Shown here: positions 51,480 through 63,220 of the stretch, in pieces
Layout: each line of letters opens with the position of its first letter
How positions within the stretch are numbered: the stretch's first letter is position 1
Assembly (NCBI GenBank): GCA_050084985.1
Contig: JBITNC010000001.1
Location: 157,108,001 to 157,172,000, forward strand
Direction: 5' to 3'
Length of the DNA stretch: 64,000 nt
Source: Nageia nagi
Taxonomy: Eukaryota > Pinophyta
Program-made: the position numbers and the translations under genes
Notes under the pieces: generated by a model
The model's database searches: none
What the model saw: only the letters and a program-made list of their open reading frames with translations
What the model was told of the DNA's origin: nothing

Positions 51480-52100
51480 TACAAAAGCCTCAGGAAACCT
51501 CTATGTTCAAGGATTAAATCACTTACTTTACCAGAAAAGGATTTAACAAGTTATACCAAATACAAAGGTATAGAAAACCCTACAAAACATATACTCATAT
51601 TAAAGAATGAAGCAAATGAATTCAACAAAAATGATGATTTCATGACTGGGATATTTTTCAAGAGCCTAACCTATGGTAACAAGATTTACCAAGTCATAGC
51701 ATTAAGAATTTTTATAGTCTTACAAAAATGTTTTTGTAAGAATTCAGAAAGAGCATGAAACGTGATACCATATTAGCAGATCTATACAAGTTAAAACAAC
51801 TAGCAAAATAGAAATTTTGTGATTTCATATAAGTAAGAAAAAGGAAGGCAAATGAAATCATAGCAAAACAAGAAAATCTAAAAGAGGCTCTATTGTAATC
51901 TCTTCTTCCAACATTCAAAAGCCATACCTAGAATCTCATTGATTTGCCTTGGGAGGAAATGATTTATAATACAATCAAAAGAAATTGTTCTCTTAGAATG
52001 TGGTGTATTGAAATATGGAAAGAGTATCGATATAAAATAGAGCAACATAACAATTGACAAAGATTAAAATACAACAATTGTGGCAAATACCAACCTTCAT
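51480..52100 (+). pseudogene. Retrotransposon gag remnant
   Basis: Plus-strand translation in shifting frames gives YTKYKGIENPTKHILILKNE, then FNKNDDFMTGIFFKSLTYG, then DTILADLYKLKQLA, spaced as in the gag domain of gypsy-type and pararetrovirus-like elements. Many stops; no zinc knuckle found. No LTR boundaries assigned. Confidence 0.5.
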
Positions 52101-52819
52101 AAAAGACTACAAAGAAAGTACTTGTGCCTTCAAGAAAGCTTAAACTCAGTTTTGGAAACCTTAGTAAAAAGGCAGATCATGTAGTTGTCCCTAGGAAGAG
52201 AACATCATTTTCCCAATGGTGTCCTAGAAGGTTATAGGTTTGAAGAATTTGTAACTATCATCAAACATTGGACATGTTGTGCCCGCACAACACACCCCAA
52301 AATACAAGATTTTGGGGACCCTTTTTTTGCAAACTGGCAATCTAAGATAGACTAGGCTCACATGCTGAGATGGTTAAGACAACTTGAGAAAGGATTCTAA
52401 AGCATTCTTAAGGAATGATATCATGGAATGATACAAAGGCAATTTTTCAACAGAGTCTCACAAGAGAATTTAGGATGTTCAAGCACCAGACCAGGGCTCT
52501 TCCAGAATGATCAAACAACCAAGTAGATGCCTCCAGTGGTGAATACACAATATAGATTCATGGTGATGGATAAGTTTGATAGCAAAAGGTTATGGAAAAT
52601 TCAAATTGAGGCACATTTAGACTTCGTACTTCTTAATTTCGATCAAAGACACTCCCTACGGGACCAAATGAAGAATTTGAGGTCTTAATGCCTCCAAGAA
52701 GTGAGGAATTGAACTCGCATAGAAAAGATGAGGTTTTTCATATAAGTTTTGATCAAAAATGTAAGAATACACTTTGAAAGGCCTTGGAAAAAGAGTAATG
52801 TTTAAGCTTGGAAATTTCC

Positions 52820-54110
52820 AAAATTGGTCAAAATTGCACAAATGGTGGATAGGCGCACGTTTTCTACTTTTTCCCTTTGAAAAGAGAAAAAATAGAAAAC
52901 TTCAAATGTCTCAACCTTTTTTCTTCCAAATTTGAGATTTTCTAAATCAAAATTCTAAGGCATGGGTATTATAGAGCATGCACAATGATGCACTTTTGCT
53001 CAAGGAAGCAATCAATTTCGATCAAAGCTCCACCCTCCACCCCTATGCGCACTATTTTCGATGTTTGCCATTTTTTCTAAGCATTAGAAAAATGGGAAAA
53101 CCTGCACCTAACCAAAAGGGGGTTTATTTTTGTTCAAAATGCAAAATTTCAAGCATAGGAATGTGTACAATTGGATTTTCCATCAAATTGGTCTTTGAAG
53201 CACTCCAAAAGTATTTCACCTCCAAATCAAGAAAACACCTCCTTAAAAGAAAAAAAATAGAAAAGAGGAGTTGAGGGCAGTCAATAAGAACGCACCAAAT
53301 TTTCTCAAATTTTGGATTGGCAATTTGAAGACATAAGCATTAAGGCAAGGCAAATTCATGAGCATAGGCCTTGAAAATTTCGAAAAATAGATAAAATTAT
53401 GCAAATGGAAGGTAGGCGCATGTTTTCTAGATTTACTAAATTTTCTCAAGCAATAGAAAATATAGAAAACCTGTGCCTAGGAAAAAGGAACCCCAAATTT
53501 GGTAAAATTTAAAATTTTTGAGCATAAGAGGATAGATGGTGCAAATCTACACAAGTTTGGTCTTTGAAGTTTGCAAATTGGACAAGTGTAGCTCCTTCAA
53601 ACCATGAATTTATCCCCTAGGAATGGGAAAAATATAAAAAATAGAAAAGAGGAGTTGAGGGGAGCCAATAGGATTGCACCAAAAATTCTTCAAAATTCCA
53701 AGTTTGCAAATCAAAAATCCAAGACATGGGTATTGTTGGAATACCAAAATTACAAACCTTTTCTCTTGGACCTCTCCAAAATGCCTCAAGCACACCCATC
53801 TACAAGGTAGGTGCAGATATACCCTTTTTTAATAGAAAAAATAGAAAAGATCAAATGTCTCAACCTTTTTTTACTCCAAATTTGAGCTTTTCTAAATCAA
53901 AATCTGAGACATGGGTAATGAGGAGCATGTAAAATCCTCCAACTTTGCCTTTAGAACTTCTCAAAATGCATCAAAGCTCCTCCCTCCCAAGGTAGGAGCA
54001 CATTTACTACTTTTTCCCCATTTTGACCAAGTTTCAAGGCTTGAAAATGAAGAATAAACCTTCGGGAGCAAAAAGGAATTGAGGGGAACCAATAGGATGA
54101 TGACATGTGG
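52820..54110. repeat. Diverged repeat modules upstream of a TATA promoter
   Basis: Several blocks recur: GAAAAGAGGAGTTGAGGG at about 53262 and 53643 with a weaker copy at 54070; the AAATGTCTCAACCTTTTTT plus AATTTGAG block at about 52905 and 53858; and GGTAGGCGCAYGTTTTCTA at about 52848 and 53425. Offsets near 380, 575 and 955 bp suggest old tandem duplications. No protein coding seen. Confidence 0.65.
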
Positions 54111-54131
54111 TGCAAAGAGGCTTCCAAAGCC

Positions 54132-54139
54132 TATAAATA
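54132..54139 (+). promoter_or_regulatory. TATA box, probably of an LTR
   Basis: CCTATAAATATCC lies downstream of the repeat modules and is followed by a pyrimidine-rich leader (CATTCTTCTCACACAACTC) and an A/G-rich region, the usual layout of a plant retrotransposon promoter. The LTR ends were not identified. Confidence 0.45.
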
Positions 54140-54439
54140 TCCATCTACCCCTCCATTCTTCTCACACAACTCTTTTTCACTCACCAAAAGCCAAGATTTG
54201 AAGAATTGGAGAGCCAAAACACCTCAAGAAAACCCATGCCAAGCCTTGGAGAGAGATTTCAAGCTCAAGATCCATACCCAAGCACCCTAAGAACCATCAT
54301 TCACCAAGATTCAAGGTATTTTACCATTTACTCTATTGTTTTTTTCAAGATTTTTGAAGATTTGACCCTCCAAAACACCATTTTTGGAGACCATGAACAC
54401 TGGAAAATCCATTTTTCTAGAAAACAAGTTTGCATATGA

Positions 54440-56490
54440 ATTTGGATACCCTTTTCCCTTAAGATCAACTTTGGTTTCCATCAAAGTTATGAAAAAAACC
54501 ACAAAAAATATCTAAGATCCAATATCTAAGGGCCCAAAATCCAAAAGCTTTCAAATTTTTCTAAAAAAATCAATGAAGATTTTATAAATTCTTTAAAAGT
54601 TGTTTTTCAAATCGAAATTTGCCATTTCAAGCGTTAAAACATCTTGCCTAGTCATTTCCCATCCATCCAAGGTGTTACATACACATTCCGGCACCATTTG
54701 GCAACTTTGCCAAAATCACCCTCTCATTCTTTCATATGTTTCATTCTAGACCTGTCATCTTCCAGCAAGCTTCATTTTTGCACAAAAATGATGAAAAATA
54801 TTCCAACCCTCTAATGATGCGCCAAGCACCTAAGTAGCTAGACATCTCACTGGGTGGCCTAGATCTCACCTAGGAATCCATGCCAATGGAGTGCCACAAG
54901 GAATCATGCATTAGGCCCTGGGATGAGGTTCATTTACATCTTGGAGTCATCCTAAGCTTGGCGCTAGGATTCCACCTTGATATGTGTACAATCAAGTTGT
55001 TGGACCATTGCTATGACACTAATTGACTTTATCTATCCAAGGAGATTGATGTCCTACTTTGGGGCTCACAATTTGCCTTAAATACCCATCGCTTGGTTAC
55101 AACAATGCCTAAATACAAATGTAATTGATAATAAAGCACCCCTAACTACAAAACTCACTGCTAGATTACATTATTTTGTGCTTAGATGCCTCCTAAGAAT
55201 GGACGTCAAGCTCCAAATGGACCTATTGGATCTTTACAAGTGTCAAACAGCATAGATGGAGAAAAGGCACATGACAAATACGCTTCCCCGTTTGGCACAC
55301 TTCTCCAACTAGATCATTCACAATAATCAAGGCAAGGCATCCTTGGGCTCTAATCACACGATCCAAAATTTCCTTGCATCATTGGAAAGCTGTGCAACCT
55401 ATGATGGTTCCTAGAGGCTTCTCCTTCAAATGCCACCTCATTCAATGGGTCCTCACTAGTTGAAACTACCACTAACTAGGACCAATGAGCAGCATTTAAA
55501 TCTCCCTCCACCACCCCCGAAAGAATATGTTAAGTTGCATTGCATATATGACTTCATAATGGCTATCAATGCCACCCCCACCATCAATATTCCCTTTATT
55601 ATCACAAACATGGTAATCCTGTTAGTGGTTGGTTAGCCTGGTGTTCCTTTGAAGCTTACACTTGAACTAAATAGGTCAATATGCTTTCTTTTTCAATAGT
55701 TTAAGTTCTTGTGTTAGGTCTCAAATTGCTTTCCAAATCTGAACGAATTCTTAAATATACATGTCTCACAAACCTATGCCCAATTTTTCAAATGCAGTTT
55801 GAGTGGAGTTTTGAGTTTCTTGATGATATTGTGAAGTACTATGAATGCAGAGTGATAATTCTTAATGTTTGAAAACTATTGGTTTTTATTTTATGAGACT
55901 TATACTTTGTTTAAAAACATTGTGATACATTGTATGATGCTTATTGTTGAACATGATAATAAGATCCAAGGTTGTCACAGACTGGGGAAGGGGAAACGGG
56001 GAATCAAGGAAACGAGTCCCTAGGGATGTTAGGGGACGGCAACCCGATTTTAAGAAACATGAGGGGGGCGACAAGTATATATATACTAAAAAATCCCCAA
56101 AATTTTCAAATTTAACAAAAGTAGATATTAGATATAGTTTCAATGTTTCATTCATCATTAGCATTCATGATTTATCCATGGACCAATTTAAATATGTAAT
56201 ATACTTTGAAAATGAAAATTTGCAACTACTAACATACTAGCAAGTAACATGTAACATGATTATAAAATGAAAATAAAAAATCTGAAGCATAAATGATAAA
56301 TAATAAAATGATAAATCAGAATGAGCCATAAATATAGTCTAATAATCATAATGCCATTAAGTTTGAATATTGTAAGGCCCAAAAACATAGTCTTTGACAT
56401 GAATATCTCAAATAAGTCAAAAATGACATAAGTGTAAATGACAAAATGATTGCAAAGTGAATATAAAGGTATGCTTTAAGGGTTGGAGGG
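54440..56490. other. Intergenic repeat-derived sequence
   Basis: No real ORF. 54,830-55,080 has weak resemblance to the minus orientation of family C (ATCTCACCTAGGAATCC; CTACTTTGGGGCTCACA), possibly a very old copy. Nothing else assigned. Confidence 0.35.
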
Positions 56491-56496
56491 GTAAAG

Positions 56497-57626
56497 TGTG
56501 ACATCCCCCTTGTACTTTTATTGGGACCAGTTTGGTCATCTTGTACTATATCTATTTGATGTATTTGCATTTACATTGTTGTAACTCAAGATAGGAGGTT
56601 TAATGGGTCAAGTGGACCCCACTATGAGCCCCAAGTGGGGTGTCTCCCTCCTAAGTAGTAGATTAGGCATTTGTTGTATTGGAGATCCCAGATTGTGGGA
56701 ATCCCAAGGTATATTTATGCATTAGAGTGATGGACGGCCACTAGCATGCTAGCGCCACACTGGGGAAAGCCCCACACCCCCACGTTGGCTCATGAGGACT
56801 CCAAGATCCCCACGTTGGCACTTTAAGTGATTTGGGCCCCCCAAATGCCCACCGTTGGATTAGATGGGCCTGGGATGACTCCTAGGTGAGATCCGAACAT
56901 AAGTAATGTATAAATAGACATTAGAGCTTCATTACTGAACACACTTGATTATTATTACACTTCTACTACATTCCTTCGAACATAAGTCTTAGCAGTGCTA
57001 AGCATTCCATTCCTAGGCGGAGCGTCTAGAGCTAGTCAGGCGTTGGGATCTTGATTATCTATGGCATAGATGGAGCATCTTGCTCATCCGATGGCATTCC
57101 GAGGGTTTACTTCTACTATTCAATCAACTAGCCATGTTTCAAGGAGGGCTCCTTCAGTGAAGAGGATTAGGGATCTGTGAGAGTGAATCTATCTCGTGGC
57201 TCCACAATTGTCCAGCATTAAAGAGATCAAACATTGTGCCCTAGTTGGCTCCCGGAAGGCCAACAACTGCCCATTAGGGTTTGGTATTGTATTATTGTTA
57301 TTCTTATCATTCATATACAGCTAGAGGGCGTTGGATCTCATTTGTGTATTGTGTATTCCATACTTGTGCATGTGTTGGACTGTTTATGCTTCATTGTGCA
57401 TGTATGAGCCAAACATTGGCAATATGATGTGTTGTTCATTGCTATTCGCATGTATGTGCTAGGCGTTGGTATAATTATCTTGTTGTGATGCTTATTGGTT
57501 ACTCTAACCCTAACGTTGGCACTTGAGGGTTTGTATGGTTGCATGTTGATGCCCTAAACCTGACGTTGGGGTTTTGATGATCTTGTATTGCTATTTTATG
57601 GTTGAAATTAAATTTGGATCATCACA
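56497..57626 (+). mobile_element. LTR, family C, copy 3
   Basis: Start TGTGACATCCCCC, end GGATCATCACA, 1,130 bp, aligned throughout with copy 2 (ACCCCACTATGAGCCCCAAG; TCCGATGGCATTCCGAGGGT). Flanks TAAAG and TGGAT do not match, so it may be one LTR of a longer element rather than a solo LTR. The following TGGATACCCTTGTGGG could be a primer site. Confidence 0.75.
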
Positions 57627-58250
57627 TGGATACCCTTGTGGGACCCACCCCCTAAGGTTTATGATAACAAAAGATCGTATTCAATATAACACTGACTCAT
57701 ACTTTTATGTAATGTATATTTCCTGATTAATTTTATTATGGAATAAAATATTATATAAGCACTAAATTTATGATGTAACTGCTAGGAATTTAATTTCTCA
57801 TGCATCTCTCCATGAACTCCATAGTTTTCTACTCTTGCAAATCCCTCCTTTAGAATAATTGCATTCCATCTCTACTATGCTTATTGGCATCAGAATGACT
57901 GACTAGAATTTGAGACATGACAAATGATAGTCTAAAGGTCGAGGGAAGATTCAAAGCTCAAATAGTGCTCAGCTTCTTCAATTACAGTCAACCCTTTTCG
58001 AATGAAGACAAATCAAATTCCAAGTTGTGCAGATGTAAATGATGCATGCCAAAAACAAAACCATGGTAGTTTATTACTCTTAATTCAAGTGCTAATAATC
58101 ATATACAAGCAGAAAAAGCACAATAATCAAACTTAGACACCTCTCATTCAATTACAAATATTTCATGCAACTATCTATTACAGCCAAAACATGTCATTAC
58201 TAACTTAAATGTACTGACTTCAAAAATATTGTTAATGTACATTTGATTGG
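57627..58250. other. Unassigned sequence after family-C copy 3
   Basis: No ORF or motif found; starts with the primer-site-like TGGATACCCTTGTGGG. Confidence 0.4.
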
Positions 58251-58488
58251 TGTTAGAATCATACATTAGATAGATACTTAGTGTTTTGGGTATCTAGATA
58301 AATTAAATAAATGTAATGTTAAATTATTAACATTACTAATGTGTTATTTAATAATTAGGGTTTCTTGGGTGAAACCGTTACTCTACAGGAATGTAACTCC
58401 TGAATACACTTGTAATTAAACTCATCTCTTTTCAATAATAAGTTCATTCAGATTGCTCTCAAATTTCTGATATGGTATTAGAGCAGGT
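58251..58488 (+). mobile_element. Copia LTR with primer site, rest missing
   Basis: LTR of about 222 bp (58251-58472), start TGTTAGAATCATAC, followed directly by TGGTATTAGAGCAGG, a copia-type primer site. No gag-pol follows and no partner LTR is seen, so only the 5' end of an element remains or its interior is unrecognisable. Confidence 0.6.
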
Positions 58489-58668
58489 TCAATTTTCTTT
58501 CTACTCACAATCTGCCCTATGAAGTGATGGTTGCTATCCATGACTAAGGGATGATTGTTGTGGAGAATAGAAACTTGTAGATCACAGACAGCCATTCAAG
58601 TGTGAAAGAGATTGAGTAGTTGCAGAGAAGCAAAGTAAGAATTGCTTGTGTTTGAGAGAACAAAGAGA

Positions 58669-59461
58669 GAACAGTGTGCATACAAGAGAGAACTGTTTGT
58701 GAGCATAAAGAACAGTGTGCATACAGGAGAGACGACAGTCCAACTGCCCTGCTCAACAACATTGTGTGAGTGATATTCATATTTGCTACCAAGTGCAGCC
58801 CCTCCTCTCTCACATCTATGTTCGCCCTTCCACGCACAACTCCTCTCACCTACCAGCCCACATGCACCTCTCTTGGTCGCAACCTACCCGCTGGAGGAAT
58901 GAAACGAAGCTTTTTGTAGCAAATGATTTATTTTTGCAAAGTCTTTCACTACCACCATCCTGTAGTTAATTTCCCAGCCTTGTTGAAACACGTAGAGAGT
59001 AGGGTATATTTGTGTTTAAAGTAAACAAAATGTTATTTGCATGTCACCCTCACTCATTAACTCCCCACTCACTAATGATATTCATATCATTTTGGTGAGT
59101 TAGTGATGAGATTATATGACATTACACACGCACAAAAGTCTACACCCTGACCAAACTCGCACCCCCCAAGCCCCACACACTTTGCCTTCCTCAGCAATCT
59201 GCTCACTCGTGCCAGTCCCACTACACACTGTGCCCCTCTTAACCCGCACCTTAGACTTGCAGGAGCTGAAAGACATGTTGATGAGCATAGAAGTTAGTGT
59301 GTATTTGTAGTAGGAATGCACCTCACACACCTTGCAAATATTGCAGACCCGCAAATCACCAAGTTATCGCCCCCTTCTCCCAGCATCACATAGCTCCCTC
59401 CTCCTCCACATGCGCTCCTGCGTACTACAAAAATGAAACGAAGCTTTTCCAGCTATTGATT
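58669..59461. repeat. Diverged direct duplications
   Basis: AGAACAGTGTGCATACA recurs 39 bp apart (58669 and 58708). A larger duplication with an offset of about 530 bp pairs the AATGAAACGAAGCTTTT blocks at about 58900 and 59430 along with the C-rich sequence before each. Short frames here have no motif. Confidence 0.5.
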
Positions 59462-60773
59462 TGTAAAATCCCAAAAACTCTACACTTGGAAATTAGCCAA
59501 ATATTCACCAACAAATATCAAATTATGGCCTTATGGATGCAACAAACTGATCTAGGGCATCAAACATACAATAAAAAATGTCGAAATCCACAACTCATTC
59601 CTTAGCCAATAAACACCCCAATAAGCTCAACTTAAGGGCATCAAGATATCATGTATAATACATCATTAATGGGCCAGGAATCATGACATCACATTCAAGG
59701 AAGCAATATTACACCAAACGCACATCAAAATGAGAAAATAATGGGAGATCAAATGTGTTGATGCTCAATTAATGGAGAAATGATGAGTACAAAGCAATAC
59801 CAGGACCAAAGGGCTCAACGTTGGCCTCCAAGGAGCCGACTACGGCACACAAATGTGCAAATCTGATCACTGAAGAAAATATGTTGAACCACCATACTCT
59901 ACTAGATCTATGGATGCCACACTAAAGGGCTTCCTCATAGGCTGGCTCCCAGCAAAGAGAACAAGTGCAATTCTGGAATACTACCAGATGGATTCAAAGA
60001 TGTTGACTGCTATGGATGCCTCAAGGAAGGGCAACCTCACAACACAAACAGTCATCTCAACCGCAAAATAGAAGGTGTTCCAAGCCTCCTAAACTCTCCC
60101 TGAACTACACGCCCAAGGGTCCTTAACGCCGCCAAATCTTTAGAAGCTCTAAAGAGAAGAAAGGGTTTAACTATCAAAATCAACATATCCTCATAATGAT
60201 GCTCCAACAGCTTATATAACACTTTCGAGATCTGGATCTCATCTAGGAGTCATCACCCCAACCTCCAATTCCAATGTTAGTCTCCTAGAGGCCTTCAAAT
60301 GCTCCAAAATGGGGTTAGGTGTGTTCCCCAATGTGCCTAGGAGTCATGTATGACCAACATTAGCCTTCTAGAGGCTACTTATGCCAAATACACATCATCA
60401 TGGGCCAACGTGGGGGTCTAGGGTCTTCCCCAAGTATGGTGAAGGTGTGCAAGTGCAATGATGCTCCCCAAGTCCAACGTTGGAGTTACAAGTGTCAATC
60501 CATGCCAAGTGTTGGCTATCTAGGTGTCATACAAGGACTTGGGATTCCCACAATCCAATCGTTGGGATCTCCAAGCATGTAAAAGTAATAAGTAAACAAC
60601 TCATCCTAAGCTTGGGAGGAAAATATCCCACCTTGGGGCTCATAATGTGGGTCCAATAGACCATTATTTTTCTATCCCAAGTTACAACTAATACAAAAAC
60701 AAATTATTTACAAAAGGGATAGCAAGGATCCCAAATTTTTTTAATTTAGGTCAAAAGGGGATGTTACATGATT
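59457..60773 (-). mobile_element. Solo LTR, family C, copy 4
   Basis: LTR 59462-60768 (1,307 bp), minus-strand start TGTAACATCCCC, flanked by a perfect 5-bp duplication TGATT (59457-59461; 60769-60773). It is the best-preserved solo LTR of the family in this window. Confidence 0.88.
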
Positions 60774-61140
60774 TGATTTACCAAAGTTTGAGAAATAATT
60801 TTTTTTCCAAACTATTCAATCAGCTTGCCGCCAAGGAGAAAAAAATAATACTTACAAAGTCGAAAGGACGAAATAATAAAAAATTTGCCTAGTAAACATT
60901 TCATTGGAGAAGAAATCAGTGATATCATTGGAGGAAATATTCAAATATTCAAAACTTACACATCAAGTTATATTGGAGAAGAACAAAAATATTTACCATA
61001 CAAGTAACTTGATAAGGACTGCCTATCAAAATTGAATAATATATTTGGCATAACTTAATACAAATTGCTAAAAAAAATTAAATGGAGGTGAAAATAAGTC
61101 AAAAACACACAGAAATAAGTGCTCTCGAAATTTGGACAAG
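60774..61140. other. Unassigned AT-rich sequence
   Basis: No ORF, no repeat match found by eye. Confidence 0.5.
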
Positions 61141-61290
61141 GTGAAGCTCCTTGGTGTGTTGGCAAAGCACCAAATTTGTGCGAAGTAGGTAATGAGTTCA
61201 AATCCCTCCACAACTTAAAATTTTACTTTGACATGTGCTTAATTAAATTTTAAGCCAAAAATTAAAATTCAAGGTATTACATTTTTTTGA
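61141..61290 (+). ncRNA. tRNA-like pol III unit, possible SINE head
   Basis: TTGGTGTGTTGGCAAAGCA (from about 61151) resembles a pol III A box, and GAGTTCAAATCCC (from about 61194) a B box; the 44-bp spacing is that of a tRNA gene. A T-run at 61284-61290 could terminate transcription. The anticodon arm and acceptor stem do not fold convincingly by eye, so it is not a functional tRNA gene. It may be a tRNA-derived SINE or a tRNA pseudogene. Confidence 0.4.
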
Positions 61291-61413
61291 GCCCACCTCA
61301 CTATTTAATACCTTGGACGATCAATTTTTTTGAAGGGAAATTGGAGTAAGATATATTTTCCGTGAATTTGAAGACTGATAATTGAAGACAAGCTAAAAAA
61401 ATTGCAAAATAAG

Positions 61414-63220
61414 ATGGCCCAACCGGCCCCAGAAATTTTATTGCCCAATTCACAAGTGTTGAAGGGTAATAATTATGTTGTCTAGAAACAAAAATTTAAG
61501 CAATCTTGGAATTGAAGAATTATGGGAGATTCACTAGAAAAGAGAACCATCCAACGACAATCAGTGAAGCCTAAACAAGTTTGATCAATGAAGGAGGAAA
61601 GCTCACATTATCATCTTACTTGCCATTTCAGATGATGTGCAACCAAAAGCTCCAAAGATGTTGCCAAAGCATGGAAGAAATTGTAGCAAGTGTTTGCCTC
61701 AAAGAATCAAAATCAGATTCTACATTTGTAAGGACAGTTTGAAACTGAAAAATGTTGAAAAACTTGAGTCCTTCCTTCGCAAAGTTGCGGATCTCAACGC
61801 CTCCCTACTGGCATTAGGAGAGATAGTAGAAGATAAGCTCCTTGTACACATTGTCCTAAGAGCACTCCCAAAGACATATCGTACCTTTGTGATAAATTTG
61901 AACATCCTGAAGCAAACACCTCACTTTGAAGAGTTGGTGAACATGTTGCTACAAGAAGAAGCTTCCCATGCAACTTCTACTGAAGAGGAACACACCATGA
62001 TGGTCAATCAAAAAGGCAAGAAGCCCTTCCAGCAGAAAGGCAAAGGCAAAAAATTCTCTTAGTCCAATGACAAGAAGAAGAAGAGTTGTTTGATTTGTGG
62101 CATGAAAGAGCATGAATTGCCGGATTGTTGGTACAATTCTTTTGCTCAAAGCTCTTCAAGCAATAAGAATCAAACTCAGAAACGGTCAAATCCTAGGAAT
62201 CATGGGGAGTGGAAAGAAAGAAGACCACCTCCACAAAGACACCAACAACGAAATGTTGCTAATAATGCTAAAGAAGCGATTGAAGAATTTGACAATCTAG
62301 CTCTTGTTCATCAAGAGAAATCCTCAATTTCATCCACTTCATATGTTGATTCTAGTGCTTCCAAGCACATGATTGGCTGAAAGGATTGGTTTGTTTCTTT
62401 GGATAAAAAATCATATCCTAGTCAAGTACATTTGGGTGATGACACACCCCATGACATTGAAGGCAAGGGCGATGTTCAAGTTTGTTATGGAAAGAACTAA
62501 TATCAAATCAAGGAGGTCTTACATGTGTCAAGGCTCATAAAGAACCTCTTGTCTGTTAGTCAGACATTGGACAATAATCTAAAGGTGGAGTTTGATATTG
62601 TGCATGGAGAGAAGGTCTGCTTCATCTGAGACAAATCAAGAGATTGTCGAATTGTAGCCAAAGCACAAGGAGTTGGGAAGATGTTTCTGCTTGATGTTGT
62701 AGCTTCCAACAATCAAGCTCTCAATGTTCGCGGTGCAGATGTCACCACTCTTTGGCACCGATGATTTGAACATATGAATCCAAATTACCTAATCACTCTG
62801 CAAAAGAGGAACGTGGTCTCCCATCTCTTGCTTCTCCTACTAATGTTTGATCTACTTGCATCGTAGGGAAACAACACATACTTGCATTTGAGGCTAGCAA
62901 ACATCATGCTACAAGACCGCTTGATGTGATTCACACCAATTTGTGTGGACCCATGAATGCTAGTCACGTTGGATCCAAATACTTCCTCCTGTTTGTTGAT
63001 GGTTACTACAAAAAAATGTGGATGTACATGTTGAAAATGAAGGATGAAACCTTTCAATATTTCAAAGAGTTCAAAGCTCATGTGGAGAATCCATTGGTTG
63101 TCATATCCATGATCTCCACTCAGATCGAGGGGGACAATACCTATCAAATGAGTTTTTTGCATTCCTAAAGTAGCATGGAATTCGGCAACAGTTGACCACA
63201 CCCTACACACCACAACAAAA
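61414..63220 (+). pseudogene. Copia element H, gag to integrase core, truncated
   Basis: The gag reading starts at ATG 61414 (MAQPAPEILLPNSQVLKGNN) with early stops. The best stretch is 61637-62062 and includes LPKTYRTFVINL. Zinc knuckle CLICGMKEHELPDC (about 62086-62127) is canonical CX2CX4HX4C. Protease has VDSSASKHM, Ser in place of Gly. Pre-integrase VLHVSRLIKNLLSVSQ follows. The core at 62926 reads HTNLCGPM, Asn in place of the first catalytic Asp, then FLLFVDGYYKKMWMYML. The coding ends at 63220, where a family-C LTR starts, just after TPYTPQQN, so the core Glu and all of RT are missing from the window. Confidence 0.82.

Noticed and set aside
58544-59605. Several 80-100 codon frames on both strands
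   Set aside because: They overlap each other across a C-rich direct duplication, lack motifs and are not consistent between duplicates.
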